Source: Oscillospiraceae bacterium (lineage in GTDB: Bacteria; Bacillota; Clostridia; Saccharofermentanales; Saccharofermentanaceae). Taken from it: a stretch of 64,000 bases of DNA. The stretch covers positions 1 to 64,000 of the forward strand of contig CACZMA010000008.1 in assembly GCA_902782125.1 (NCBI GenBank). The letters are read 5' to 3'. Positions 16,553-25,541 of this stretch are shown one piece after another. The stretch's first letter is position 1, and every line of letters begins with the position of its first letter. The notes beneath the pieces were generated by a model. It worked only from the letters and a program-made list of their open reading frames with translations, was not told the DNA's origin and did no database searches. Made by a program: the position numbers and the translations under genes.

Positions 16553-17170
16553 ATGGACACCAGGCACCGCATCCTTGACGAAGCTCTCACACTCTTCTCC
16601 GAGAGAGGTTACGCCAACGTCTACGTCGGCGATATCGCAGAACGCGTCGGCATCAAGGCCCCTTCCCTGTATAAGCATTACAAGAGCAAGAGGGCGATTT
16701 TCGAGGCGATCGTGGAGGAGATGAATAAGAATTTCGCGGAGCAGGCGAAAGCGATGCAGATCAACGGCAGGGATGCCGCGGCGGATTCCGCGATCTACCG
16801 CGAGATGTCCGAGGAGCACCTGGTCGGGCTCGGCCGGCAGCTGTTCCTGTACTACCTGCACGACGATTACAACAAGCGCTTCCGGAAGATGCTGACGATC
16901 GAGCAGTTCCACGATAAGGACCTGGCCGCGATGTACTCGAAGCTATACGTCGACGACCCGCTGTCGTATCAGGGAATGCTGCTGGGGATGATCGTATCTT
17001 CGGGGATGCTGAAGACGGACGATGTGGAGATCATGACGCTGCATTTCTACGCGCCCATCTACTACCTGCTGACGATATGCGACCGCGACCCTGCGCGCGA
17101 ACCGTGGGCGCTCGAGACTTTGGACAGGCACATCAGGCAGTTCGACCGTTTGTATGGGAGGGAAAGATAA
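16553..17170 (+). CDS. TetR/AcrR-family transcriptional regulator
   Basis: The 205-residue protein has a typical TetR helix-turn-helix in residues 1-48 (ILDEALTLFSERGY, VGDIAERVGIKAPSLYKHYK) and a helical ligand-binding domain. An AGGAGG site precedes the ATG. Two matching palindromes in its own promoter indicate autorepression. Its TAA overlaps the ATG of the flavodoxin-like gene, so both respond to the same inducer. Confidence 0.9.
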   Translation: MDTRHRILDEALTLFSERGYANVYVGDIAERVGIKAPSLYKHYKSKRAIFEAIVEEMNKNFAEQAKAMQINGRDAAADSAIYREMSEEHLVGLGRQLFLYYLHDDYNKRFRKMLTIEQFHDKDLAAMYSKLYVDDPLSYQGMLLGMIVSSGMLKTDDVEIMTLHFYAPIYYLLTICDRDPAREPWALETLDRHIRQFDRLYGRER

Positions 17171-17889
17171 TGAAGATAACAGTGATCAACGGCACCGCCA
17201 AGAAGGGCGTTACATACCACCTCAAGGAGATCTTCCTTGATGAGTTCCGCGGCAAGGCGGAGATAACGGAGTTCTACCTGCCCAAAGACGGACCGGGGTT
17301 CTGCTCCGGCTGCACAACGTGTTTCCGCGGGGGCGAGAAGCTTTGCAAGGACGCTGGGTGCGTGCAGAAGATAGAGAAAGCTCTGCTCGAGGCGGATCTG
17401 CTGGTCTTCACTTCCCCGGCGTATGTCTTCCACACGACCGGCGCGATGAAAGCCCTGCTCGACCACTTCGGTTACCGCTGGATGCCGCACCGCCCTGCCA
17501 GGGAGTTCTTCGGCAAGCGCGCGGTCATCATAACGCAGTGCCTGGGCGCCGGAGCAGGATCCACCGCGCGCGATATCAAAGACAGCCTGGCATGGTGGGG
17601 CATGACTTATATCCGCACATGTTCGTTCAAGCTGATGAGCGAGATAAACTGGGACAAGCTCCCAGAGAAGAAGCGCGCCGGGATGACCGGCAAGCTCGTC
17701 CGCCTGGCCAGGAAGATGGCTTCCGTGGACTACTCCAGGCCTGCGCGCACCGGCATTGTCGCCCGCGCCAAGTTCTACGCCGTCAGGATGCTGCAGACCG
17801 ACCTCGGCAAGACCAATCCCGAGTACACAGACTTCAAATACTGGCGCGATAACGGCTGGATCGGCCGCGCGCGCCCGTGGAAAGCGTGA
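17170..17889 (+). CDS. Flavodoxin-fold NAD(P)H-dependent oxidoreductase
   Basis: The 239-residue protein has the FMN-reductase/flavodoxin-like N terminus (MKITVINGTAKKGVTYHL), a cysteine cluster CSGCTTC...C...C (about residues 43-65) and the SPAYVFHTTGAMKALLDHF segment usual in iron-sulfur flavoprotein-like reductases. The C terminus, about residues 150-239, is a basic helical extension. Translation is coupled to tetR by a TAATG overlap, so it is likely the target of that repressor and may reduce quinones or other electrophiles. Whether the Cys cluster binds Fe-S is not certain. Confidence 0.75.
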   Translation: MKITVINGTAKKGVTYHLKEIFLDEFRGKAEITEFYLPKDGPGFCSGCTTCFRGGEKLCKDAGCVQKIEKALLEADLLVFTSPAYVFHTTGAMKALLDHFGYRWMPHRPAREFFGKRAVIITQCLGAGAGSTARDIKDSLAWWGMTYIRTCSFKLMSEINWDKLPEKKRAGMTGKLVRLARKMASVDYSRPARTGIVARAKFYAVRMLQTDLGKTNPEYTDFKYWRDNGWIGRARPWKA

Positions 17890-17975
17890 GTGGGCTGCGG
17901 CCGCACCCGTGGAAAGCGTAACAGCCGGACTGAAATACACTGTTTTTGGCCTCGCCCGGCCCGGTTTTGAGTTGA

Positions 17976-18150
17976 GTTACTGACAAAGTTACTGCATGTG
18001 CAGTAACTTTTGCAGTAGTTTTGGCCCTTTTTGACCCAAAGTTACTGACATACATGCTGCATATGCAGTAACTCTTGCAGTAGTTTTGGTCCTTTTTGAC
18101 CCAAAGTTACTGACATACATGCTGCATATGCAGTAACTCTTGCAGTAACC
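17976..18150. repeat. 65-base tandem repeat with gttactgca/tgcagtaac palindromes
   Basis: Two full units and a partial third repeat with a 65-base period (tgcag anchors at 18011, 18076 and 18141). Each unit contains cctttttgacccaaagttac and a palindrome around tgcagtaac; the first is perfect, gttactgca-tg-tgcagtaac (17988-18007). It fills the 269-base gap between the oxidoreductase and the convergent gene at 18159. The near identity of the units points to recent duplication. Unit length and lack of unique spacers exclude CRISPR. Confidence 0.75.
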
Positions 18151-18158
18151 CTAATAAC

Positions 18159-18968
18159 TCAATACTCAAACACGACCGGCTCACTCCCCCAGTCCAGCGC
18201 ACTGAACGGAATCATGCAGTCATAAGCAGATAATACCTGCTCGGCAAACACCATACTGTCAAAATTGCTCTTGTCATACAGATGAACATATATGATCTCT
18301 CTGCCCTGCCTGTACCTGCCCTTTGCATAACTGTTGATCTTAGTCGCGGTTTTGCCCGAATATGTCTCTTTGTCATTCATACCGCACAGCTCGATGTATG
18401 AACACCGGTCGATCTCATAGAAACTGGCCAGATAATCCGGATTGAGCGTTTCCTCAGCTTCAGGGATATACAACTGAGTCTCATACTTGAACGGTATTCT
18501 CATCTGCTTGAGCACTTCAGAGCCCAACAGTTCATTCTTGGACTTAAGTTCACCGTGATCGCTATGGGTTGGAGTATCACTCTTGTACTTCCCCAGATTG
18601 CCCGCTTGATTATTGAAGTAATCATTATCCATATGATGCGGATCGTAGTACTGCTGTATCGGAAATCTCACACGCGGCGGCGCGAATCTGTATGTCGCAT
18701 TCCAGGCGGTCAGCAAAGTATCATACTCTGACTTCATCTGAAGGTAGGCGTTGACAGCGTTGACATAAGGTTTTGCTTTTGCGGAAGACGTGCGAAGTAT
18801 TCTGGGAATACGGGAGTTGTACTGCGGCATTTTCGGGTCGGACGTGATCACGATAACGTCCCTGCCCTGCCTCACGGCGAAATATCCGCTGACCATCTTG
18901 GCTAGCCGGCGCCTCCTATACTCCAGCTTGACGGCGTGCACTTTCATCGGCAGTATGATCTGTTCCAT
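18159..18968 (-). CDS. PD-(D/E)XK-like domain protein, unknown function
   Basis: The 269-residue protein has an N-terminal half that starts KVHAVKLEYRRRRLAKMV and includes a long helix (YVNAVNAYLQMKSEYDTLL). Its C-terminal half resembles a clostridial domain whose pattern is KSKxE...GIPYxYE...PDF...W/Y-x-E-x-x-G-M-x-D: here KSKNELLGSEVL, IPFKYETQLYI, NPDYLASF and YIELCGMNDKETY. That pattern recalls PD-(D/E)XK nuclease folds, but some expected catalytic residues look altered (PDY, YIELCG). GGAGGAACGCAA precedes the chosen ATG. Nuclease activity is inference. Confidence 0.5.
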   Translation of the reverse strand: MEQIILPMKVHAVKLEYRRRRLAKMVSGYFAVRQGRDVIVITSDPKMPQYNSRIPRILRTSSAKAKPYVNAVNAYLQMKSEYDTLLTAWNATYRFAPPRVRFPIQQYYDPHHMDNDYFNNQAGNLGKYKSDTPTHSDHGELKSKNELLGSEVLKQMRIPFKYETQLYIPEAEETLNPDYLASFYEIDRCSYIELCGMNDKETYSGKTATKINSYAKGRYRQGREIIYVHLYDKSNFDSMVFAEQVLSAYDCMIPFSALDWGSEPVVFEY

Positions 18969-18993
18969 TTGCGTTCCTCCTTTTCCGGGCAAT

Positions 18994-19021
18994 AAAAAAC
19001 GCACCGGGGTCACCGATGCGT
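18994..19021 (-). terminator. Terminator-like hairpin 26 bases before a start codon
   Basis: Leftward, acgcatcgg pairs with ccggtgcgt (19021-19013 with 19007-18999; 9 pairs, one G-U) and is followed by a run of six T residues. It either ends the transcript of the membrane gene at 19274-19603 or acts as an attenuator of the PD-(D/E)XK-like gene. Positions 19022-19273 hold no gene that I can support. Confidence 0.6.
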
Positions 19022-19273
19022 CTGTGTAAATACATTCTAATGATACGGCGGATCAAAGTCTCATTCAATAGCCCAAAGTCTCAATTTCAGGGGGTAAAAA
19101 AGCAAATCTCCGCCGTCAAAAACCGCCGTAACGCAAGCGCACCAAGGCTTTCGGGATTTTTATTGTGTTTCCGCCCGAAATCACTCCCGCCACCACAGGA
19201 AACATCCGCCCGGGAACCCGCTGCCGCCGCCGTTGTACACACGCGGCCATGTTGGACCAGGGCCGGGATACCC

Positions 19274-19603
19274 TCACACAAACAAATACCCGTTGATCAG
19301 CTCGACGCCGTAGGTGGCGCCGAAGATGCCGGCAAAGCCCATGCCCAGGCTGATGAGCACTGCGATGACGCTCATCCACCACTGCCAGGCGCGAACCTTT
19401 TTGAATCCGATGACAATGTATACGACCGTGAGGATCAGGTACAGCACGCCCCCCGTTACCAGGATAATGCCGCCTAATGTGTCATCGCTGTTCCCGTAAA
19501 AATCGAAGTGCAGGTTCGACAGCGCAAACCACCAGATAAGCGTGGACACGACAAATGACCATACTGCACCCAGTGCAAAATAAACAGTTCTTCTCATAGA
19601 CAT
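19274..19603 (-). CDS. Small four-helix membrane protein
   Basis: The 109-residue product from ATG 19603 (AAGGGGTGAG upstream) has four hydrophobic segments: about 4-24, 38-58, 66-84 and 88-108. The pattern is that of small uncharacterised membrane proteins with no soluble domain. A second ATG two codons later is possible. No neighbour explains it. Confidence 0.5.
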   Translation of the reverse strand: MSMRRTVYFALGAVWSFVVSTLIWWFALSNLHFDFYGNSDDTLGGIILVTGGVLYLILTVVYIVIGFKKVRAWQWWMSVIAVLISLGMGFAGIFGATYGVELINGYLFV

Positions 19604-19737
19604 CTCACCCCTTGAAGCCGCCACCTGCGGCCTATATAACGCATTATATCAAAGCAATTTAATATCTGGATATCAAATATACACATATCCGTATCACATA
19701 CGCGCGCATATATAAGCACAACGCAATTCGAATATTT

Positions 19738-19791
19738 TTTAACGATTATCGTTAAATTCTTGTTGACAAAGATTAATTTGCGCGGTACACT
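19738..19791 (+). promoter_or_regulatory. Promoter preceded by a perfect 19-base palindrome
   Basis: tttaacgat-t-atcgttaaa (19738-19756) is a perfect inverted repeat ending 6 bases before TTGACA (19763-19768); 17 bases later comes TACACT (19786-19791). The transcript has a leader of about 60 bases to the ATG at 19857. A regulator such as the HTH protein of this pair may bind the palindrome; that is inference. Confidence 0.7.
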
Positions 19792-19856
19792 TAAGCCATC
19801 TTCGAAGACCAAACGAACACAAACAAAAAACACAAACACCAAGGAGAATAGGAAAA

Positions 19857-20450
19857 ATGAACGAAGAGAACATTAAGATCGCCAAGATCAAAAAGAGCTG
19901 CCACGCGGGCAAGATAGCCGCAACGGTACTCAGCATAATCGCCATCGTCGGTTGCGTGATGAGCATTGTAGGCGCGGGATTCGTTTTCTCGATGGGCAGG
20001 GAGTTCGACGATCAGGTCAACGCCGGCATCGAGCAGGGCATCCTCACCACTGATGACATGGACGTCGCCGCATCGAGGCTCGTCAACATCAACGTAGGCA
20101 AGGCGGACAGCATCCATTCTGACATCCCCGCACTGCAGAACTACATCGACGAGGCACCCTACGCCTTCAAGTACGGCACTGTAATGGCCATGGCTGCGGT
20201 GGTATGTGCTGTTGCGGCGGTGCTGATGAAGCTGACGGGGAGCGTTTTCGGGCTGATAGAGACGGAAGAGACCCCCTTCACGGATAAGGTCATCAAGAGG
20301 GTCACGCTCGTGCTCGGCATCATGTCGTTCCTCCTGCTCGCCACATCAGGCGCGGCGCTCGGCATCATCGGCGGCCTCGTCACATGGGTAGTCTACAACG
20401 TTCTGGATTACGGCAAGACGCTGCAGATCCAGGCAGATGAGACACTGTAA
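19857..20450 (+). CDS. DUF2975-like membrane protein
   Basis: The 197-residue protein has four hydrophobic helices (about 20-42, 100-122, 143-162, 166-185), with an extracellular loop after the first. Its layout and its position immediately before a small YozG-like HTH gene match the DUF2975/YozG pairs of Bacillota. AAGGAG stands before the ATG. The role of such pairs is poorly defined; the membrane protein may sense something and control the HTH partner. Confidence 0.65.
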   Translation: MNEENIKIAKIKKSCHAGKIAATVLSIIAIVGCVMSIVGAGFVFSMGREFDDQVNAGIEQGILTTDDMDVAASRLVNINVGKADSIHSDIPALQNYIDEAPYAFKYGTVMAMAAVVCAVAAVLMKLTGSVFGLIETEETPFTDKVIKRVTLVLGIMSFLLLATSGAALGIIGGLVTWVVYNVLDYGKTLQIQADETL

Positions 20451-20462
20451 AGGAGGCGCAAT

Positions 20463-20672
20463 ATGGGGAAGATAATACTGAGACTGGACAGGGTCATGGC
20501 AGACAGGAAGATCTCTCTGAACGACCTCTCGGACAAGGTAGGCGTGTCCAACGTCAACCTCTCGAAAATGAAGAACGGCAAGATCTCGGCGATACGTTTC
20601 TCGACGCTCGAAGCGATCTGCGACGCGCTGGACTGCCAGCCGGGAGACATACTGGAGTATCAGAAAGACTGA
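20463..20672 (+). CDS. Small Xre/Cro-type regulator (YozG-like)
   Basis: The 69-residue protein is a single helix-turn-helix domain: LDRVMADRKISLNDLSDKVG, VSNVNLSKMKNGK, then RFSTLEAICDALDCQPGDIL. This is the compact YozG-like Cro/C1 type that partners DUF2975 proteins. It starts 12 bases after the membrane gene with AAAGGAGG, so the pair is cotranscribed. It probably controls its own promoter, where a 19-base palindrome lies. Confidence 0.88.
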   Translation: MGKIILRLDRVMADRKISLNDLSDKVGVSNVNLSKMKNGKISAIRFSTLEAICDALDCQPGDILEYQKD

Positions 20673-20701
20673 CAAAAAACGGATAGGAATAGGAAAGCAA
20701 A

Positions 20702-20726
20702 GGAGGTGTCCGCGACGGGCACCTCC
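20702..20726. terminator. Bidirectional terminator between convergent genes
   Basis: ggaggtgtccg and cgggcacctcc form an 11-pair stem (one G-U) with a 3-base loop, followed rightward by ttgtcattt and leftward by tttgctttcc. It sits between the HTH gene and the end of the GH2 gene. Confidence 0.75.
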
Positions 20727-20738
20727 TTGTCATTTACA

Positions 20739-23099
20739 TCACGCCAGCCTCACGGTGAAGTCCGCCTCTGCGGCAAGCCCGGGATCCGGGAACGTCACCT
20801 TAAGCCTGCCCTTCCCTTCTTTGCCGGTGCTCCTAACATAGACACCTCCCATGCCGCCGTTGATATCGGCAAGTGCGGGGCCGAGGAGCTCGATATCACC
20901 TGTCACTTCGAGTGCGGCCTGCCTGTTATAGAACGGCATGACGTTGCCGTACTCATCGGTCACGCAGATCCTTACGGAAGAGACGTCATAGGTCGCGCCC
21001 TCGACGAGCTCGGCCGAAGATACGTCAAGGCGGACCGACAGCTTCGTCATCGCGCTCTTGATCACGGTCTTTACGACCTTGCCGTCACGGATGCCTTCGA
21101 ATTTGAACTGCGTTGACTGACCGCCCCAGTTGCCGATGTATTTGCCGAAGAGCATGTAGGCATCGTCGAACTTCATCTTATAGCGCACCATCGCTTCGGC
21201 CATCGTGAGCTTCATGCCTGCAGGCATGTTGTCCATGCCGTATATCGCGGAGAAGTTCAGGGCGTCCTTTACTATCTTGTTCTGCCTGTCCGTGAAGCCT
21301 TCTTTCTCCTTCATCTGATCGCCAATAAAGTCGTCGATCAGGATGGGCGGGCAGATCATGTTCTTGTACTTCGCGCCGGCGTGCGTGTACTCCTTGATGA
21401 AGACATCGTTCTTGTACATCTTCACGCTGTCGCAGTTGGTAAGGATATATACCTCGCCCCTGTTACCTGCGGGATGCTCGCCGATATCCATCGAAGAGCT
21501 TATCTCGAGCACGGGGTCCAGGTCCTTGTTCTGGCTCGCGTAGACTGCCGCGGCGAGCTTGGGATTCCTGAACATGTCGGTCACGCCGTGGTAGCATACG
21601 CGGTCGCCCGAACCGAAATCTTTATGTGTGTTATAGTCGAACATGCACCAGCCGAACGAACCCGCGATGTCGTCATTGCCCATCACGCTGTCCAATACAT
21701 TGCAGTGCCGCAGCGCATGCTCCTGCCTGTGCAGCTCGTCGTCAAAGGCCTTGGTCGGATACATGTGACCGTTATACTCGCTGATGAGGAACGGTTTATT
21801 CATATCGGAAGTGACGTTTTTCTTGGGCTCGCAACCGGGGTTGCTTCCGCTGTGGCTGAAGTCGTTATAGGCATAGACATCTTCGAGAAGAGAGCTCTTC
21901 TTAAGATACCTGACACCCGAAGTCTGCCTCACGGGATCGAGCTCGTGCGCGGCTTTGTTCGTCTTCTCATAGAGCTCGTCGCAGTCGACCGACTCGTTGA
22001 TCCTGACACCCCAGAGTATTATCGACGGATGGTTCCGGTACTGCGTGACCATCTCGCGGGTGTTGGTCACGGCCTGCTCCTTCCACGCGTCGTCTCCGAT
22101 GTTCTGCCAGCCGGGGATCTCCGTAAACACAAGCAGACCCAGCTCATCGCACCTGTCGATAAAATGCTGCGACTGCGGGTAGTGCGAAGTCCTTACGGCA
22201 TTGACGCCGAGTTCATTCTTCAATATATCCGCATCGAGCTTCTGCATCGACTCGGGCATCGCATATCCGACATAAGGCCAGCACTGGTGGCGGTTAAGTC
22301 CGCGGATCTTGATCTTCCCGCCGTTCAGGTAGAACCCGTCCGTCCTGAACACCGCGTCCCTGAATCCAATTCGCGTGCTGTAAGTATCTTCGCCTGCGCC
22401 GCTCCTTAATGTCATCGTGAGCTCATAGAGGTTCGGATCGTCTACGGACCAGAGCTTCGCGCCTTCAACCTTAATCACGGAATCAGCATCGCACGCGCCC
22501 TCATAAACGATCCCGCCGCTCTTCGCATCAGTTATCTTGGCAAAGAGCTCACCCTCGCCTTCGATCTCAGTCTTGATGCGGACATTCCCGTCCATGCCGG
22601 CAGATGCGTACACATCCCTGATATAACTCTTCTCCCTGACATCGATATGCACCTCTCTGTAGGTGCCGCCGTAGGTCATGTAATCGATGACGAAGCCGAA
22701 CGGCGGGATGTTCAGATCCTCGCGGCTGTCGCACCTGACCGCGATGACGTTCTCCGCACCGTAGATAAGATGCGAAGTCAGATCGACGGTAAAAGCGGTA
22801 TATCCGCACGAGTGCTTTGCCACGGACTCGCCGTTACAGAACACCTCAGCTTCATGCGCGACCGCATCGAAAGTAAGAAGCACCACCTTGCCTTCCCACT
22901 CCGCCGGGACATCCAGGATCTTCCTGTAGCATGACTCCATCTGGTAGATGTGCTCGTCAAAAAAGTTAAGCGGCGTCACGCTCACCGTGTGCGGCAGCCT
23001 CACGCTCTTCATGCCGGATCCGCCTCCGAACGAAGGCTTCACCATCTCTTCGCTGAAGCTGTCAGTCCACAGCCAGCCGTTATTGATGTCGATCCTCAT
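20739..23099 (-). CDS. Glycoside hydrolase family 2, probable beta-galactosidase
   Basis: The 786-residue cytoplasmic enzyme has an N-terminal jelly-roll sugar-binding domain (about 1-155), an Ig-like domain (to about 255), a TIM barrel (about 256-560) and a C-terminal beta region. The acid/base glutamate is E369 (WGVRINES) and the nucleophile E441 (FLISEYNGH); RHQ and AVRTSHYPQS are the usual barrel motifs. There is no signal peptide. It lies 19 bases downstream of the alpha-galactosidase, so it probably cleaves beta-galactosides, although beta-glucuronidase or beta-mannosidase-like activity cannot be excluded. Confidence 0.85.
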   Translation of the reverse strand: MRIDINNGWLWTDSFSEEMVKPSFGGGSGMKSVRLPHTVSVTPLNFFDEHIYQMESCYRKILDVPAEWEGKVVLLTFDAVAHEAEVFCNGESVAKHSCGYTAFTVDLTSHLIYGAENVIAVRCDSREDLNIPPFGFVIDYMTYGGTYREVHIDVREKSYIRDVYASAGMDGNVRIKTEIEGEGELFAKITDAKSGGIVYEGACDADSVIKVEGAKLWSVDDPNLYELTMTLRSGAGEDTYSTRIGFRDAVFRTDGFYLNGGKIKIRGLNRHQCWPYVGYAMPESMQKLDADILKNELGVNAVRTSHYPQSQHFIDRCDELGLLVFTEIPGWQNIGDDAWKEQAVTNTREMVTQYRNHPSIILWGVRINESVDCDELYEKTNKAAHELDPVRQTSGVRYLKKSSLLEDVYAYNDFSHSGSNPGCEPKKNVTSDMNKPFLISEYNGHMYPTKAFDDELHRQEHALRHCNVLDSVMGNDDIAGSFGWCMFDYNTHKDFGSGDRVCYHGVTDMFRNPKLAAAVYASQNKDLDPVLEISSSMDIGEHPAGNRGEVYILTNCDSVKMYKNDVFIKEYTHAGAKYKNMICPPILIDDFIGDQMKEKEGFTDRQNKIVKDALNFSAIYGMDNMPAGMKLTMAEAMVRYKMKFDDAYMLFGKYIGNWGGQSTQFKFEGIRDGKVVKTVIKSAMTKLSVRLDVSSAELVEGATYDVSSVRICVTDEYGNVMPFYNRQAALEVTGDIELLGPALADINGGMGGVYVRSTGKEGKGRLKVTFPDPGLAAEADFTVRLA

Positions 23100-23118
23100 A
23101 CAGGTCTCTCCCGAAGCA

Positions 23119-25536
23119 TCACTTATCGATCTTCTCTATCGTGTATAACCTCGAACCGAAGTCCGGGTAGTATCTCATGTTCTCATTATATCCGCCCGAC
23201 GCGAAAGCGCTCCTCAGATGCACGCCTGCATACATCATCGCATCGCCGTACATATCGTGCGACTCGCTCTCGGCCTTCATCTTGTAGAACCTCGCGATCG
23301 TCCTGTGCTGCAGGCTGTCCTGCCTTACGTGGATTGGCGCGACGTAGTTGATGAGGCCTCCGAACTCGCGAAGGTCGAACTTCATCTTCCTGCCCTCGAT
23401 GTGATACTTCGTATCCTCATCGAGACCCATGGGCCTGAGCACTCCCCACTGCGCATTAGGATGCGTCAGTATCTGCATCGTCATCGAGACCGCCCTTGAC
23501 TTATCAGCCGAGACTACGGTCCACGAAGTATCGTTGCCGGGGAGCGGCTCCAGGCAGCTGAATCCGGGCGCGCCGAGTACGTCGCCTGATGCGGACCTCG
23601 AATCGTTCACGGAAGATCTTCTGTAGAATCTGCCGAACTGCATGACCTCGCGCCACTTCTTGTACATTGCGATCTGTGCTGTGACGGCATCTAAGTCGTC
23701 CTTGCTCATGTCGACCAGATTGCATTCGTATCCGAGGACGCCGAACGATGCGACATTGAACCTCGTCTCGATAGGCGTTCTTCTCAATGTCTGGTGATTC
23801 GGGCAGTCGGAGACATGCGCGGTCACGCATGACATCGGATAGCCGTAGCTGTAGCCTGTCTGGATCTCGGCTCTTGCCGCAGCATCTGTATCGTCGCTTC
23901 CCCATATCTGCGGGAAGTAACTCAAGATCCCGAGGTCGAACCTGTTGCCGCCCGATGCGCAGCCTTCGAAGAGGATATCGGGGAACTTCTCGGTGAGAGT
24001 CTTCATCACCCTGTAAAGTCCCAGTATGTATCTGTGCGTAACTTCGCCCTGCCTGTCAGCCGGGAGCGAGCGCGAGAAGACATCGGAGAAATTCCTGTTC
24101 ATGTCCCATTTGACGTATGAGATCTCAGCCGACGAGAACACGCGGCTCATGACGTTTATGATGTGGTCCTGGACTTCGACATTTGCAAGGTCCAGCACCA
24201 TCTGGTTCCTGCCTTCGGAGTGGCTCTTGCCGGGGATCTCCATCGCCCACTCGGGGTGCGCGAGATACAGACCGCTCTCACGGCTGACCATCTCGGGTTC
24301 GACCCAGATGCCGAACTGAAGACCCAGTGCGCGCACCTTGTCGCAGATGCCTTTGAGGCCGCCCGGGAGCTTCGCCGTATCGGGGAACCAGTCACCCAGG
24401 GATGACGTATCGTCGTTACGCTCGCCGAACCATCCGTCGTCCATGACAAAGAGTTCTATCCCCACCTGCTTGGCCTTGCGGGCCAGGCGCATAAGCTTGC
24501 TCTCGCTTATCTTGAAGTAGGATGCCTCCCAGGAGTTCAGAAGAACGGGCCGAAGTCTGTCCTTCCACGGACCGCGCAGGATATGCTTAGACACGAAGTC
24601 GTGCATCTGCCCGCTCATTCCGTTATATCCCGTGGAGGAATATGTCATGACCGCTTCCGGGGTCAGGAAGGACTCTCCTTTCGCAAGTTTCCATTCGAAC
24701 GAAGTCGGGTTGATGCCCGAGAGGAACCTTACCTTGCCGTAAGGGCTCTTCTCGACCGACTCGTAGTGATTGCCGCTGTATACGAGATTGAAGCCGTAGA
24801 CGTCGCCGTAGTCTTCCGTGCAGCCGCGCGATGACAGCATGACGAAGGGGTTGGCGCGGTTGGACGAGTTGCCCGTGTAAGACGAGTTCACGAGCCTTGC
24901 CGATGCCACGGACATGTCAGTGCGCTTCATCTCTCTTGCCCATGCGCCCGTGAAAGTGCTGAAGACATAGTCTCCCGGATCGAAGTCGATCTGAGTGCTC
25001 ATGAGCTTGCGTATCCTGATATCGCCGTCGCCGTCGTTGATGAGGCGCGATGTCCTCGTGATGACATCCGTATCGGAATATACGCAGTAGATAAGCTCGA
25101 GCCTTACATGGTTATCCTTATCTTCGAGAGTGACCGTCAGCACCTCGGCATCTTCGCCGAAGGATGTCGGAAGGCCTTCCGTGCCGCCGTCTCTTCCCTT
25201 GCTCTCGGCATAGCCCTTATAGAGCAGATCAGACGTCATGCTTCCGTCGCTATTTACGATCTCAACGAAAGCCTCTCTCACGTCGCCCTTGCCGTAAGAA
25301 CTCATCTCGAGCCTCATGTCCTCGAGCGAGATGTTGCCATGCTCCGGAGAATACACAACGGAAGTTCCCGGTGCGAATTCGTGCTGCTCGGTAAGGCCGT
25401 CTTCGCTGTCCAGATGGATCTTACGGCCGTAATACAGATGTTCGATATGACCTGTATCCAGTACCTTCATGGCATACGTAGTATGACCGGTATCGAGGAT
25501 AAACAGCGGGGTCTTATCTCCCTTAACAGTGATCAT
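23119..25536 (-). CDS. Alpha-galactosidase, glycoside hydrolase family 36
   Basis: The 805-residue enzyme releases galactose from melibiose and raffinose-type oligosaccharides in the cytoplasm. It has an N-terminal beta-supersandwich, a TIM barrel (about 330-660) and a C-terminal sheet. FVMDDGWFGERNDDTSSLGDW (split as FVMDDGWFGER and NDDTSSLGDW) is diagnostic. The nucleophile is D478 (YVKWDMNR) and the acid/base D548 (IWGSDDTDA). I chose ATG 25536, with AAGGAG 9 bases upstream, over a TTG three codons earlier. It starts 5 bases after the symporter stop. Confidence 0.95.
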   Translation of the reverse strand: MITVKGDKTPLFILDTGHTTYAMKVLDTGHIEHLYYGRKIHLDSEDGLTEQHEFAPGTSVVYSPEHGNISLEDMRLEMSSYGKGDVREAFVEIVNSDGSMTSDLLYKGYAESKGRDGGTEGLPTSFGEDAEVLTVTLEDKDNHVRLELIYCVYSDTDVITRTSRLINDGDGDIRIRKLMSTQIDFDPGDYVFSTFTGAWAREMKRTDMSVASARLVNSSYTGNSSNRANPFVMLSSRGCTEDYGDVYGFNLVYSGNHYESVEKSPYGKVRFLSGINPTSFEWKLAKGESFLTPEAVMTYSSTGYNGMSGQMHDFVSKHILRGPWKDRLRPVLLNSWEASYFKISESKLMRLARKAKQVGIELFVMDDGWFGERNDDTSSLGDWFPDTAKLPGGLKGICDKVRALGLQFGIWVEPEMVSRESGLYLAHPEWAMEIPGKSHSEGRNQMVLDLANVEVQDHIINVMSRVFSSAEISYVKWDMNRNFSDVFSRSLPADRQGEVTHRYILGLYRVMKTLTEKFPDILFEGCASGGNRFDLGILSYFPQIWGSDDTDAAARAEIQTGYSYGYPMSCVTAHVSDCPNHQTLRRTPIETRFNVASFGVLGYECNLVDMSKDDLDAVTAQIAMYKKWREVMQFGRFYRRSSVNDSRSASGDVLGAPGFSCLEPLPGNDTSWTVVSADKSRAVSMTMQILTHPNAQWGVLRPMGLDEDTKYHIEGRKMKFDLREFGGLINYVAPIHVRQDSLQHRTIARFYKMKAESESHDMYGDAMMYAGVHLRSAFASGGYNENMRYYPDFGSRLYTIEKIDK

Positions 25537-25541
25537 AGATA

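Noticed and set aside
17976..18150. CRISPR array
   Set aside because: The 65-base units are contiguous, with no unique spacers and no cas genes nearby.
19022..19273. Small ORFs in the gap between two leftward genes
   Set aside because: None has a ribosome site or a plausible protein composition; only the terminator-like hairpin at its edge is supported.
21381..22409. Rightward 342-codon frame inside the GH2 gene
   Set aside because: GH2 catalytic motifs are intact on the other strand; this frame is a codon-bias shadow.
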